Shown here piece by piece: positions 35,201 to 47,220 of a stretch of 64,000 bases of DNA. The notes beneath the pieces were generated by a model. It did not search any database and had not been told where the DNA came from. It saw only the letters and a list, made by a program, of their open reading frames with translations. Each line of letters starts with the position of its first letter. The stretch's first letter is position 1. Source of the stretch: Proteromonas lacertae (Eukaryota; Sar; Bigyra; Opalinata; Proteromonadidae); NCBI GenBank assembly GCA_002245135.1, contig NGBS01000023.1, positions 1-64,000 of the forward strand, in the 5' to 3' direction. The position numbers and the translations under genes are program-made.

Positions 35201-38200
35201 ACATAGATTAGTCTCACATGATAACTTCATTAGAAAATGTTTACAGTTGTATGATACTACAATAGTTCGACATGGTTTGATGTTAGTAGGTGGTGCTGGT
35301 TCAGGTAAAACATGTGTTATTAATTGTCTAAGTGCAGGTATGAGTGTATTGAAAGATATGTCTGATTATGAGAATGTTAAAGTTGTAACAATAAATCCCA
35401 AATGTATTACACAAGATCAATTGTATGGTAAATTTGATGAGAATTCACATGAATGGCAAGATGGTGTATTAGCTGTACAAGTCAGAGTTTGTGCAAAAGA
35501 TACAACACCTGATAAGAAATGGATAGTATTTGATGGTCCAGTAGATGCAGTTTGGATTGAAAATATGAATACAGTCTTAGATGATAATAAGAAATTATGT
35601 TTAAACAGTGGTGAAATTATCAGATTAACTCCACAAATGACTATTATGTTTGAAGTAGAGAATCTTATTGTTGCATCACCAGCTACTGTTAGTCGATGTG
35701 GAATGGTGTTTATGGAGCCAAAACAGTTAGGATATAATGCATTAATAGAATCATGGAGAATGACATTACCAGAAGGAATAAAGTTTATGGAATCATTTAT
35801 ATTTACACTTATTGATGAATTAATACCGCCCTGTTTATCATTTGTAATGAAAAGATTAGTAAAACCATTACCAGTTACTGAGATGGAATTAACATCATCA
35901 TTCTTAAGATTAGTAACATCACAATTGGATGAAGTGTTTAAAGATAATTGTGAAACATTACCATCATCACATGAATTAATGTCATATTTTGAAAGTATAT
36001 TCGTGTTTTGTACAGTTTGGTCAATTGGTATATGTACAGATGAACATGGTAGAGAGTTGTTCAATGAGTTTTTCAGATTACATTTATCACCAGCTAAAGT
36101 GAATACTGATGTAGATGATAAACCAGAAGTAGAAATATCAAAAAGACAAGCATTAAAGAACTTAAGACCAATTCCAAGAGATGGAAGTGTTTATGATTAT
36201 TATTTCGATAAAGAATCAAAGAAATGGGTAAAATGGACATTAATTAATGATAATAGATATGAAATACCTGATACAATTGAATATTCCAGTATATATGTAC
36301 CAACAATGGATAATATTCAAATATCAATGATTACTAATGATTTATTATTCCACGGATATCATACATTAGTTGTAGGACCAACTGGTACAGGTAAATCAGT
36401 CACATTTATGAAGAAACTATACGAAGAATTGCCAAGAGATAAATGGAGTCATACAATATTAGATTTAACTGCCACAACTACAGGTAATCAAGTACAAACA
36501 ATGATTGAGAATAAACTAATCAAAAGACGTAAAGGCTTATATGGTCCAACACCTGGTAAAACAATGATATGGTTTATTGATGATATGAATTTGCCTATCC
36601 CAGAATCATCAGGATGTCAACCACCAATAGAATTACTCAGACAATGGTCAGATCACGGTGGATGGTATGAAATACATGAACAACCAACTTACTTTAAGAA
36701 TATTCAGAATGTGCAGATGTTAGTAGCAATGGGTACTCCTGGTGGTGGTAAATATCCAGTTACTATGAGATTATTAAGACATTTCTCTATTATGAATGTT
36801 GTACCATTTAATGAAGAAACTATGAGGACGATATTCTCCACAATTGTAGCTTGGTTCTTGAGACCATTCCCTAATTCAGTAAGATCATTGAATAAAGAAT
36901 TAGTTGATTCATCTATTGAAATATTCCAAATTATCTCAACAGAATTACTTCCAACACCAGGTAAACTACATTATACGTTCAATCTTCGTGATTTATCAAA
37001 AGTATTCCAAGGTTTATCACAAGGTAGTAAAACAAGAATTACAGAACAAGTGCAAATGGCTAGAATGTGGTCACATGAATGTTTACGTATATTCAGTGAC
37101 AGATTAGTTGATGAAACAGATAGACAATGGTTTATGAAGAATTTGAAGGATTTGTTATATAAATATTACCATATGACATGGGAAAAAGTCAAAGGTGATC
37201 AAAATCGTATAATATTTGGTGATTATATACCATCCCATCAAGGAGATTATGCTGAAATAGAGAATCATGAAGAAATGAAACAGATTATACAACAACAAAT
37301 GGATGAATATAATACAATATCAAGTTCACCATTAGAATTAGTATTATTTGATATGGCAATTGATCATATGAATAGAGTAGCAAGATGTATTAGACACCCT
37401 CAAGGTAATGCATTACTAGTAGGTGTAGGTGGTAGTGGTAGAAAATCAATCAGTAGATTAGCTTCCTATATGCAACAATATAGAACTTATGAAGTTGAAG
37501 TATCTAGAAGTTATACAGTTCAATCCTGGAAAGATGATTTAAAGAAAGTGATTAAAATCGCTGGTGCTGAGAATAAGAGTATTTGTTTTATATTTTGTGA
37601 TACTCAAATCATGTATCCTTCATTTATGGAAGATATAAATGCATTATTAAATACAGGTGAAGTTCCTAATTTATATGAACAAGATGAACTTAGTCAAATC
37701 TTAGAAGCTGTTGGTCCTGCTGCAGTAAGAGCTGGTAAAGGTGGCAATAATGTTGATATGTATAACTTCTTTGTAGAGACAACAAGAAAGAATTTACATA
37801 TTATATTATGTTTCAGTCCAATTGGTAATGCTTATAAGAGTAATTTACGACAATTTCCATCTATTGTTAACTGTTGTTATATTGATTGGTTCTCAGAATG
37901 GCCAAGAGAAGCTTTAGAAACAGTTGGTGAATTTGAATTAAAGAAAATGAAGTTTAATGACATTTTGAGAAAGAATCTATTAGATATATGTGTTGATATG
38001 CAGGAAAGAGTTCAAGGATTATGTAAAAGGTATTTAGCTGAACATCATCAACATTATTATGTAACACCGATGAGTTATTTAGGATTAATGAAGACATTTT
38101 CTACTATTTATTTGAATAGAAAGAATGAAATGATGAAAACTCAGACTGGTTATGCTCAAGGTCTTCAGAAGTTATTAGAAACTGAGTCAAAGGTAGAATC

Positions 38201-41200
38201 AATGAAAGAAGAGTTAAAGAATCTACAACCAACATTAGAAGTAGCCAAAGAAGAAGTTGCTAAGTTAATGGAAGATATTAGTGTAAAGCAAATATCGGCA
38301 GATGCTCAAAGACAAGTTGTAGAGAAAGAAAGTGAAGAATGTGATAAACAAGCACAAGATGCTCAAGCTATAAGAGATAGTTGTGAAGCAGATTTATCAC
38401 AAGCATTACCTATATTACATGCTGCTGAAAGTGCATTAAAGAAATTATCTAAAGCTGATTTAGTAGAAGTCAAATCTATGACAAATCCACCAAAAGAAGT
38501 TAAAGTGGTGATGGAAGTTATGTGTGTATTTTTGAAAGAAAAATTACAAGGAACTTATTGGGAAACTGCCAAGAAGAAGATATTAAATGATACAAAATTA
38601 ATTGATAAATTATTAGGTTATAATAAAGAGAAGATGGATGAAAAATTGATTAATAAAATCTTGCCATATTTAGATGTAGCTGAATTTTCAGAAGCAAGAG
38701 TTCAAAATGCGTCCAAAGCTGCATTTGGTATGTGTAAATGGATTAGAGCAATGGTTAAATACTTCTATGTTGAAAAATCAATTAAACCAAAGAGAGAAGC
38801 TTTAAAAGAAAGTGAACAGAAATTATCTGTATTAAAAGCAGCATTAGCTCAAAAGCAGTCTGAATTACAGCAAGTAGTAGATCATTTGAACCAATTAAAG
38901 GCAAGTTTTGATGATGCTAATAGTAGAAAAGAAACTTTAGAACAACAAGTAGAAGATTGTAAAACAAGATTAACAAGAGCAGAGAAATTGATTTTAGCTT
39001 TAAGTGATGAGAAGTTAAGATGGGCAGATAAAGTGAGTGAATTAGGTAGTTTAAGTGAAAATGTAATTGGTGATTCCTTACTAGGTTCTGGTATAGTATC
39101 ATACTTAGGATTCTTTATGAAATCATATCGTGAAGAATGTATAAAGAATTGGAAAGATCAATTGAATGAAGCAAATATCATAACAACACCTGATTTCTCA
39201 TTAAGAAAATGTTTTGGTGAAGCAATTCAAATACGAAGTTGGACAATACATCATTTACCATCAGATGATTATTCTGTTACTAATGCATTGATATTACAGA
39301 ATAGTTTAAGATATCCATTGATGATAGATCCACAAGGACAAGCTTCTAGATGGATTAAGAGTAATGAAAGTGAAAGAGGTTTGAAGATAGTTCGACAAAA
39401 TGCAAGTGATTTTGTAAGAACATTACAAAATTGTGTTCAGTTTGGTAAACCAGTTTTAATAGACAATGTAGCTGAAGATATAGATGCTGTATTAGATCCA
39501 TTGTTATTAAAACAGATGGTAAGAATTGGTGGAGTTGATATGATCAAAGTAGGTGATTCTCAATTCAAAATGGATGATAATTTCCATCTATATATGATTA
39601 CTAAACTCAGAGCACCACATTATCCACCTGAAACGTGTGTTAAAGTGAATTTATTAAACTTCATGGCTACAGAAGACGGTTTATCTGATCAAATGTTAGG
39701 AATTGTAGTAAAGAAAGAAAGAGCAGAATTAGAAGAAAGAAGAGAAAGATGTCTATTAGAAAGATCAGAGAATCAAAAAGAGTTGAAAAGAATAGAAGCA
39801 AAGATATTACAAATGATTAGTAGTGCTGAAGGTAATATATTGGATGATGAAAGTTTGATTGAAGCATTATCAGAATCAAAGATTACTTCAAATGATGTAC
39901 AAGAAAGAGAGACTCAAGCTGAAAGAACAGAAAATATGATTACTTCTACAAGAGAGAAATATCAAGCTGTATCTGAAAGAGCTTCTTTGTTATTCTTTTG
40001 TATTTCTGATTTAGCTGGAATTGATAATATGTATCAATATTCATTAGAATGGTTTGTTGGATTGTTTAATAGAGCTATTGAAATTGCACCAAGATCAGAT
40101 AAAATCGATGAAAGATCACAATTTTTGATTAATAGTTTTACTTATTTGATATATACTAATGTCTGTAGAAGTTTATTTGGAGTTCATCATTTATTATTCT
40201 CATTTTTAATGTGTACAAAGATAATGACATCACAGAATCTTATACAATCAACAGAATATAGATATTTCTTAACTGGTAATACAGCAATGGAAATACATCA
40301 AGAGAATCCATGTGTAGATGAAGAAACAGGTAAGAAATGGTTAAGTGATGAAGTATGGAAAGATTTATATGGATTACATGATATTGAGTCATTTACAAAG
40401 TTTATTGATGATATAATAGAGAATCCAGAGATGATAAGAATAGTTGTTGATTCTGTCAATCCTAATGAAGATATGAAAGAAATAATAGAACCTTATGAAT
40501 TCAGTAGTTTTCAACAATTAACAATTATGAGATTCTTACGTTTAGATAAATTAGTTTCATTTATACAGTCATTTATATGTGATAATATGGAAAAGAAGTA
40601 TGTAGAATCACCACCATTTGACTTAAATGCTGCTTTTAATGATAGTACCTGTGTTACTCCAATTATATTCATGTTATCACCAGGTGCAGATCCAATGAAA
40701 GATTTCTTCAGTTTAGCAGAAGAGTGTAAATATGAAAAGAAATTAAAAACATTATCACTAGGTCAAGGTCAAGGTCCAATCGCTGAAAGTGCAATATTAG
40801 AAGCAGTAGATAAAGGTACTTGGGTTGTATTACAGAATTGTCATTTAGCTATTAGTTGGTTACCAACATTAGAATCATTATGTGAAGGTATCACTGTAGA
40901 TAGATGTAATCCAACATTTAGATTATGGTTAACCTCGAAACCAACAGAAGCATTTCCAGTATCCATCTTACAGAATGGTGTAAAAATCACTAAAGAAGCA
41001 CCAAAAGGATTAAGATCCAATTTAATTGGTTCTTATTTAAGTTATAGTAATAAGATGTATGATAAATGTCCCAGAGCTAAAGATATGCATAGATTGTTAT
41101 ATGGTTTATCATTCTTCCATGCATTAGTACAAGAAAGACGTAAATATGGTCCATTAGGTTGGAATATATCTTATGAATTCAATGATAGTGATTTAAGAAT

Positions 41201-42473
41201 CAGTGTTGCACAATTGGAATTATTCTTATCCACTTGTAAATCAGCTGAAGATATTCGTTATGATGCATTGCTATATTTGACAGGTGAATGTAATTATGGT
41301 GGAAGAGTAACAGATATGTGGGACAGAAGAACGTTAAACTGTATTTTGGAGGATTTCTATAATCCAAATGTATTAGAAAATGGATATTTATTCACTGAGG
41401 ATCCTACATATACTATACCTGAATATGGTCCAATCACTGGTGTTGTTGATTTTATTAAAACATTACCATTGAATGATGGTCCAGCTGTGTTTGGCTTACA
41501 TCAAAATGCTGATATAACATGTACAATTTCCGAATCAAAGACATTAATAAACAATTTATTATCTTTACAACCAAGAACATCAAGTAGTAATGATAGTAGT
41601 AATGAGAATTCAGGTACAAATAGTTTACTAACAGTAGTTGATGATTTAAGAGAAAGAATTCCAGGTACATTTGATGTAGAAGGTGTTTCAATATTATATC
41701 CAGTGAAATATGAACAATCAATGAATACTGTATTACAACAAGAATTACAAAGATATAACAAATTATTATCCAAAATAGATTCATCCTTAGAACAACTAAA
41801 GAAAGCAATTAAAGGATTGATTGTTATGTCAATTGATTTAGAGGAATTAGCTGGAAGTATAGAGAAAGGTTTAGTACCAGAACTATGGAAAACAGTATCA
41901 TATCCATCATTGAAACCACTTGGTTCATGGATTAAAGATTTAATAGAAAGAATAGATTTCTTCAAACATTGGATTGATGAAGGACCAGCTAGTAATTTCT
42001 GGATAAGTGGATTCTTCTTTACACAATCATTCTTGACAGGTATTTTACAGAATTGTGCAAGAGCTCATCAAATACCAATTGATGCATTAGGTTTTGATTT
42101 CCAAGTCTTAACAACTGAAGAAGAAAGTAGTATAACCGAAGCACCAAAAGAAGGATGTTATATTCATGGTTTATTCTTGGAAGGTGCAAAATGGAATAGT
42201 GAAGAGATGGTGTTAGATGAACAAGATCCAAAAGAATTATATTGTGTAGTTCCAACCATTCAATTAATACCAAAAGAGACTGTAAATATTGATATGAATA
42301 GTCATAGATATACATGTCCTGTATATAAAACATCTGAGAGAAGAGGTGTATTATCAACAACTGGTCATTCTACTAACTTTGTGGTTGAAATGTATTTGCC
42401 CATGAAAGAAGAACATGATGAGAATCATTGGGTTAAGAGAGGAACAGCATTATTAACACAATTGAATAGTTAA
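29266..42473 (+). CDS. Axonemal inner-arm dynein heavy chain (DNAH3/7/12 type)
   Basis: Two exons: 29266-29869 and 29911-42473, separated by one 41-nt intron; about 4,388 residues, and the second exon is 12.5 kb without a stop or shift. The N-terminal 200 residues are Ser/Asn-rich, then comes an acidic patch (Asp-Glu-Asp-Ile-Asp-Asp-Glu-Asp). P-loops: AAA1 G-P-A-G-T-G-K-T at residue about 1710 with Walker B Cys-Phe-Asp-Glu-Phe-Asn-Arg; AAA2 G-G-A-G-S-G-K-T about 1994; AAA3 G-P-T-G-T-G-K-S about 2356; AAA4 G-V-G-G-S-G-R-K-S about 2704. The stalk coiled coils span about 2950-3250 around the microtubule-binding domain. The end, Thr-Gly-His-Ser-Thr-Asn-Phe-Val...Arg-Gly-Thr-Ala-Leu-Leu...Gln-Leu-Asn-Ser, is that of single-headed inner-arm dyneins. 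It drives bending of the axoneme. Confidence 0.96.
29870..29910 (+). other. Only intron of the dynein gene, 41 nt
   Basis: GTATATAT start, TTTAATTAG end. Removing it joins Pro-Arg-Leu to Met-Asn-Leu-Gln-Lys-Lys-Lys. It lies about 600 nt from the start codon of a 13-kb gene in a window where other genes average an intron every few hundred bases. Confidence 0.75.
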
Positions 42474-42513
42474 TTCTTTTATATTTTTATTCTTTTATAA
42501 TATTATTTTTCAT

Positions 42514-43585
42514 TTCAAAATCTTAAAAATAACATATTAATAATATCAATTTTCATTTCATTTAGTAGTTAAAACTACAAATATCAACTTTCGCATTTGG
42601 TAGTACAAAGAAATTCTATTATATAAATATTATATAGATATATACTATTGAATGTCCATCAACAGTTATTATTCCTTTACCTTCTTTACCAGATAAATCA
42701 GGTAATTCACCTTTATCGTTTAAATGTAACTTCACTCCATTCAAATATACTCTTTTAGCATCTAAACTATCAGCTGTAAAGTAAATTTCATTAAGAAATT
42801 CTCTATTTTAAGATTTATTATTTAATTAAATAGGATATTCTATATTCTTTTCTTTCAACATTTTCAAATTCTATATCTTTACTTGTTATGTTTACAGATT
42901 CTTTTAACAAATTTAATACTTCAATTACTATGCCTCCAGAATATTCACATGAACATTGACCATAGATTCGAATCATTTTATTAGAACTACTTACACTTAA
43001 GATTTTATTTCCTACTATATTTCGCCATACTTTCATTACATAATAATCACTATTTGGTTCACGACTTTCATCTCTTTCTAATAAAGAATACCAACCACCT
43101 ACAAATGCTTGACGAAATTGAGCTTTTATACCAACTTCAGCTAAACCTGCTAAATCATCAACATAATAGAATGATGAAACAAATCTATCAGTTACATTAT
43201 CATGTCCACTATCACAAGCAGCTGCTCCCTCACCCATATATATCTTCATATTTGGATTCTTTGATTTCTTAACCAACTATACATAATTGAAATGATTCTT
43301 GTATATATTTATACATTAACAATACTTTTAGCTGCATCAATGTGGCTATTTAAAAAAGATGGAGTAATTATTTTTTGTAATATATCATCATCTTTACCAT
43401 TAGTGTCATCTAACAACAACAATAAATATATGTTTATATATACAGTGATGATAGTTAATAATATCTAATAAATCATTTTCTATTAATGGATTTAAATATT
43501 CTGGTTTAACAGCAGTGTGATCTGGTCCAATTATCTTTGGTCTTACATCTTTATTTGGCCATAATCTTTCAATTTCTTTCTTAAA
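42514..43585 (-). repeat. Left arm of 1,072-bp inverted repeat (heparanase copy A, 3' half)
   Basis: Reading this segment as its reverse complement reproduces 45070-46141. Every stretch I compared matched and paired coordinates always sum to 88655, so there are no net indels. Coding, introns and about 48 bp beyond the stop codon are included. Identity stops at 42513 on the outer side and just inside 43585 on the inner side, where the two copies become clearly different. Confidence 0.85.
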
Positions 43586-44285
43586 CATTACATAATCATC
43601 AAATTCCTGTTTTGGAGTAATATCGTAATCTAATTCATTTCCTAATTCCAATCCATATATTAAACCATTTTCATAATAACGTTTTTCTTTAATAAATTTC
43701 AACAATTGGAATGAGTTTTTATAGTCCCATTTTGCTCTTTTGTCCTGATATCTTCCGCCCATTCCATTGATTCCGTATATCAATTGTATTCCAGTTTCAT
43801 TGCAGAATTGAACAATCTCATCAAATCTTTTGGGTGTCATACACAAAATACCAGGACAATAATATGGATTTCCTTTATAGCTACAATATAAATAATTAAA
43901 CATTTAAACATACTAAGTAACTGGAGGATCTTCAAAATCATATGGTATTGAATCAGCTACAGTTCCACCAATTCTTAAAATAGCTGGTTTTAACACTAAT
44001 AATATAATAAAATTCGATAATACTTTCAACAAGATAAGTCAACCTTGATTCTTTCAAATTGAGTGTAATTACACTGCAATTAATCCATGCATTGGATTGT
44101 AATGAGATATTAGGATACCAATAATCTAAAGTAAACGATGCATAGAAGTCTTCAACAACATTTACTGGTTTTGTGAGATTTAAACCAACGTCAACATTTT
44201 TCTACTCATTCGTATTTTAAAATTATACAGCATCAGCTATAAATATAGCGGTAGCTAATAATAACAGGGTAAGTAAGAATTTCAT
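42562..44285 (-). CDS. Heparanase-like GH79 glycosidase, copy A (intact)
   Basis: ATG 44285 with signal peptide Met-Lys-Phe-Leu-Leu-Thr-Leu-Leu-Leu-Leu, TAA at 42562-42564. About eight short introns. Conserved heparanase features: Leu-Lys-Pro-Ala-Ile-Leu-Arg-Ile-Gly-Gly-Thr; Gly-Leu-Glu-Leu-Gly-Asn-Glu-Leu-Asp, placing the proton-donor Glu; Ile-Tyr-Met-Gly-Glu-Gly-Ala-Ala, placing the nucleophile Glu; and the beta-domain end Ile-Asn-Phe-Phe-Val-Leu-Pro-Asn-Ala-Lys. The intron that supplies the last but one junction is about 57 nt and starts GTTGAAAG, so the open frame runs past it as Val-Glu-Arg-Lys. Family enzymes cleave glucuronide bonds in heparan sulfate or related glycans; the secreted substrate is unknown. 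The gene is divergent from copy B. No lesion seen in this copy. Confidence 0.88.
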
Positions 44286-44305
44286 TATTATAAAAAATCT
44301 TTAAT

Positions 44306-44361
44306 TGTGTTTAAAAAATAGTATTCGTTAGTTATATAACGAATATTTTTTCATAAACACA
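44306..44361. promoter_or_regulatory. Near-perfect palindrome in the shared heparanase promoter
   Basis: Left half 44306-44330 and right half 44337-44361 are near-perfect inverted copies around a 6-bp centre; the core is ATTCGTTA...TAACGAAT. It sits between two divergent ATGs (44285 and 44375). Each half presents TAACGAATATTTTTT in the direction of one gene, so it can serve as a bidirectional promoter with one element per direction. Confidence 0.6.
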
Positions 44362-44374
44362 ATTTTTTTGGAAC

Positions 44375-46093
44375 ATGAATTTCTCACTCGCGGTATTATT
44401 TTTAGCTGCTGCTGTATTTGTAGCTGCTGCTGTATATTTTATTAAATATTATAAAATAGAAAAATGTTGAAGTTGGTTTAAATCTCACAAAACCAGTAAA
44501 TGTCATTGAAGACTTCTATGCATCTTTTACATTTGACTATTGGTATCCTAATATATCCTATCAATCCAATGCATGGATTAATTCAAGTGTTATAACACTC
44601 AATTTAAAGAATCCAAGGTTAACATATCTTGCTAATAGTATAAAAGCAGTTCATTAATTTAATAGTGTTAAAACCAGCTATTTTGAGAATTGGAGGAACT
44701 GTAGCTGATTCAATACCATATGATTTTGAAGATCCTCCAGTTACCTTAGTATATTTAGATATTTTATAGACATATCATATAGTTTTAGAGGGTTTCCATA
44801 TTATTGTCCTGGTATATTATGTATGACACCCAAAAGATTTGATGAGATTGTTCAATTCTGCAATGAAACTGGAATAAAACTGATATACGGAATCAATGGA
44901 ATGAGTGGTAGATATAACAATACAAAAGCAGCATGGAATTATAAAAATGCATTCCAATTATTGAATTTTATTAAAGAAAAGAATTATGTTGTAATATATG
45001 GATTGGAATTAGGAAATGAATTAGATTATAATATCACTACCAAAACAAGAGGTTGAAGACTTTAAAATATTTAAGAAAGAAATTGAAAGATTATGGCCAA
45101 ATAAAGATGTAAGACCAAAGATAATTGGACCAGATCACACTGCTGTTAAACCAGAATATTTAAATCCATTAATAGAAAATGATTTATTAGATATTATTAA
45201 CTATCATCACTGTATATATAAACATATATTTATTGTTGTTGTTAGATGACACTAATGGTAAAGATGATGATATATTACAAAAAATAATTACTCCATCTTT
45301 TTTAAATAGCCACATTGATGCAGCTAAAAGTATTGTTAATGTATAAATATATACAAGAATCATTTCAATTATGTATAGTTGGTTAAGAAATCAAAGAATC
45401 CAAATATGAAGATATATATGGGTGAGGGAGCAGCTGCTTGTGATAGTGGACATGATAATGTAACTGATAGATTTGTTTCATCATTCTATTATGTTGATGA
45501 TTTAGCAGGTTTAGCTGAAGTTGGTATAAAAGCTCAATTTCGTCAAGCATTTGTAGGTGGTTGGTATTCTTTATTAGAAAGAGATGAAAGTCGTGAACCA
45601 AATAGTGATTATTATGTAATGAAAGTATGGCGAAATATAGTAGGAAATAAAATCTTAAGTGTAAGTAGTTCTAATAAAATGATTCGAATCTATGGTCAAT
45701 GTTCATGTGAATATTCTGGAGGCATAGTAATTGAAGTATTAAATTTGTTAAAAGAATCTGTAAACATAACAAGTAAAGATATAGAATTTGAAAATGTTGA
45801 AAGAAAAGAATATAGAATATCCTATTTAATTAAATAATAAATCTTAAAATAGAGAATTTCTTAATGAAATTTACTTTACAGCTGATAGTTTAGATGCTAA
45901 AAGAGTATATTTGAATGGAGTGAAGTTACATTTAAACGATAAAGGTGAATTACCTGATTTATCTGGTAAAGAAGGTAAAGGAATAATAACTGTTGATGGA
46001 CATTCAATAGTATATATCTATATAATATTTATATAATAGAATTTCTTTGTACTACCAAATGCGAAAGTTGATATTTGTAGTTTTAACTACTAA
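44375..46093 (+). CDS. Heparanase-like GH79 glycosidase, copy B (5' half with frame breaks)
   Basis: Start Met-Asn-Phe-Ser-Leu-Ala-Val-Leu-Phe-Leu-Ala is an Ala-rich signal peptide unlike copy A. The exon order matches copy A, including the split Leu-Lys-Pro-Ala-Ile-Leu-Arg-Ile-Gly-Gly-Thr junction (donor GTATAAAAG near 44639). Two apparent lesions: an extra C near 44738, just before the intron that precedes Pro-Tyr-Tyr-Cys-Pro-Gly, and an extra A near 45044, after which Pro-Lys-Gln-Glu-Val-Glu-Asp reads in another frame. From 45070 on it looks identical to copy A, with catalytic Met-Gly-Glu-Gly and the same stop. The acid/base Glu-Leu-Gly-Asn-Glu-Leu-Asp is present before the second break. 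It may be a pseudogene refreshed at its 3' end, or the shifts may be sequence errors. Confidence 0.7.
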
Positions 46094-46141
46094 ATGAAAT
46101 GAAAATTGATATTATTAATATGTTATTTTTAAGATTTTGAA
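45070..46141 (+). repeat. Right arm of 1,072-bp inverted repeat (heparanase copy B, 3' half)
   Basis: Reverse-complement partner of 42514-43585. The two arms are separated by 1,484 bp holding the two diverged gene fronts. The outer boundary lies in the 3' flank, 48 bp after the stop. Confidence 0.85.
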
Positions 46142-46280
46142 GAAATGAAATAATAAAACTTAAAAAATTATATACAACCAATGTTTATACTTTGCATTCC
46201 TTAATAATTCTATTTTTAATAATGCAGTAGTAATTTATTCATTTTACATAAAATCAAAATAATATTCGTTTCTTTTATTA

Positions 46281-46297
46281 AAACGAATATTTTTTTA
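46281..46297 (+). promoter_or_regulatory. AAACGAATATTTTTTTA motif upstream of the START gene
   Basis: It lies about 35 nt before ATG 46332. Together with ATTCGTTT at 46264 it forms a short inverted repeat like the one in the heparanase promoter. Confidence 0.45.
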
Positions 46298-46331
46298 GAA
46301 TCAAATTTTATTCTTTTTTATATTCATTGAA

Positions 46332-47077
46332 ATGAGCGGATTTGGAACAGCACCTTTACCACCAGAATATGCGTATTGATTGAAAAATATGATATGTATA
46401 GAGATAAATTCAAAGCAAACATGGAATGGTTTAAAAAAGCATGTGATCCAAAAGGACCATTTGGATGGGTATCAGGAGGTAATAATGAAGGTGTAGATTG
46501 CTATTCTGCAACAGTAGATAACAATATGTGTTTTATGGGTAAAATGAAGTTCCCTTATCCAAGTTATGTATTGTTTGATTTAATAAGAAGTAACGATGCA
46601 ATAAAGAAGTATGATGAAATGCTTGAAAAAGCTGAAATGGTGAAACAAGTTGATGCTCAATGTTCTATTGCTCATAGAGTGTATTCAGACCAATTTCCAG
46701 CCTGGGGTAGAGATTTTGTTACTATTTCTCATTGGGAAGTACATCCAGATGGAGTTATTGAATTTGATTCTTTTACTGAGAAGCCAGAAGATTCATTGAA
46801 AATGGTTCCTGAAGTGAATCATAAAGTTAGAGGTGTAATTAATCATGCTGGATATTTAATTGAACCAGAAACTGAAGAATCTTGTAATGTTACTTATGCA
46901 GTTCAAATGGATATATGTGGATCTGTTCCTGGCTTTATTGCTAATCGTGTACTCTCTAAACAACCACTATGTTTAGCTGTAATGAAGAAGTTTTTAGCAA
47001 AATGTGATTTAAGTGGTATTTGTAAAGATCCTGTAAAGAATATATCTGAAGGTGAAAGAGCATATTTTGATTTTTAA
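46332..47077 (+). CDS. START-domain lipid-binding protein
   Basis: Two exons joined by a 29-nt intron (46373-46401), giving 238 residues beginning Met-Ser-Gly-Phe-Gly-Thr-Ala-Pro-Leu. The body is one START fold: Gly-Val-Asp-Cys-Tyr, an internal Trp-Gly-Arg-Asp-Phe-Val-Thr-Ile-Ser-His-Trp block, Arg-Gly-Val-Ile-Asn-His-Ala-Gly-Tyr-Leu-Ile-Glu-Pro and a C-terminal helix Pro-Gly-Phe-Ile-Ala-Asn-Arg-Val-Leu-Ser. START proteins carry a sterol, phospholipid or ceramide in a closed pocket. No membrane anchor or extra domain, so it is likely cytosolic. The intron choice removes an in-frame TGA. The ligand cannot be told from sequence. Confidence 0.88.
46373..46401 (+). other. 29-nt intron in the START gene
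   Basis: GTATTGATTG start and GTATAG end. Splicing joins Pro-Glu-Tyr-Ala to Asp-Lys-Phe-Lys-Ala-Asn, restoring one open frame over the whole START domain. Confidence 0.75.
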
Positions 47078-47220
47078 ATCAGAATCAATAGAATAATGAT
47101 ATAAGTATTGTATAGTTTTTTGTAAGAATTGGTTAAAATTGTGGTGCGAAAATTTTCATATTATTCTTTTCTCACATCACCATCACTTCAGATTATATTT
47201 TTTTGTCTCTTTTTACATCA

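Noticed and set aside
35417-36064. 215-residue open frame on the minus strand inside dynein
   Set aside because: It is antisense to AAA2-AAA3 coding, with no start context or known motif.
43054-43272. 72-residue open frame present twice, antisense to both heparanases
   Set aside because: It is conserved only because it lies in the identical inverted-repeat arms.
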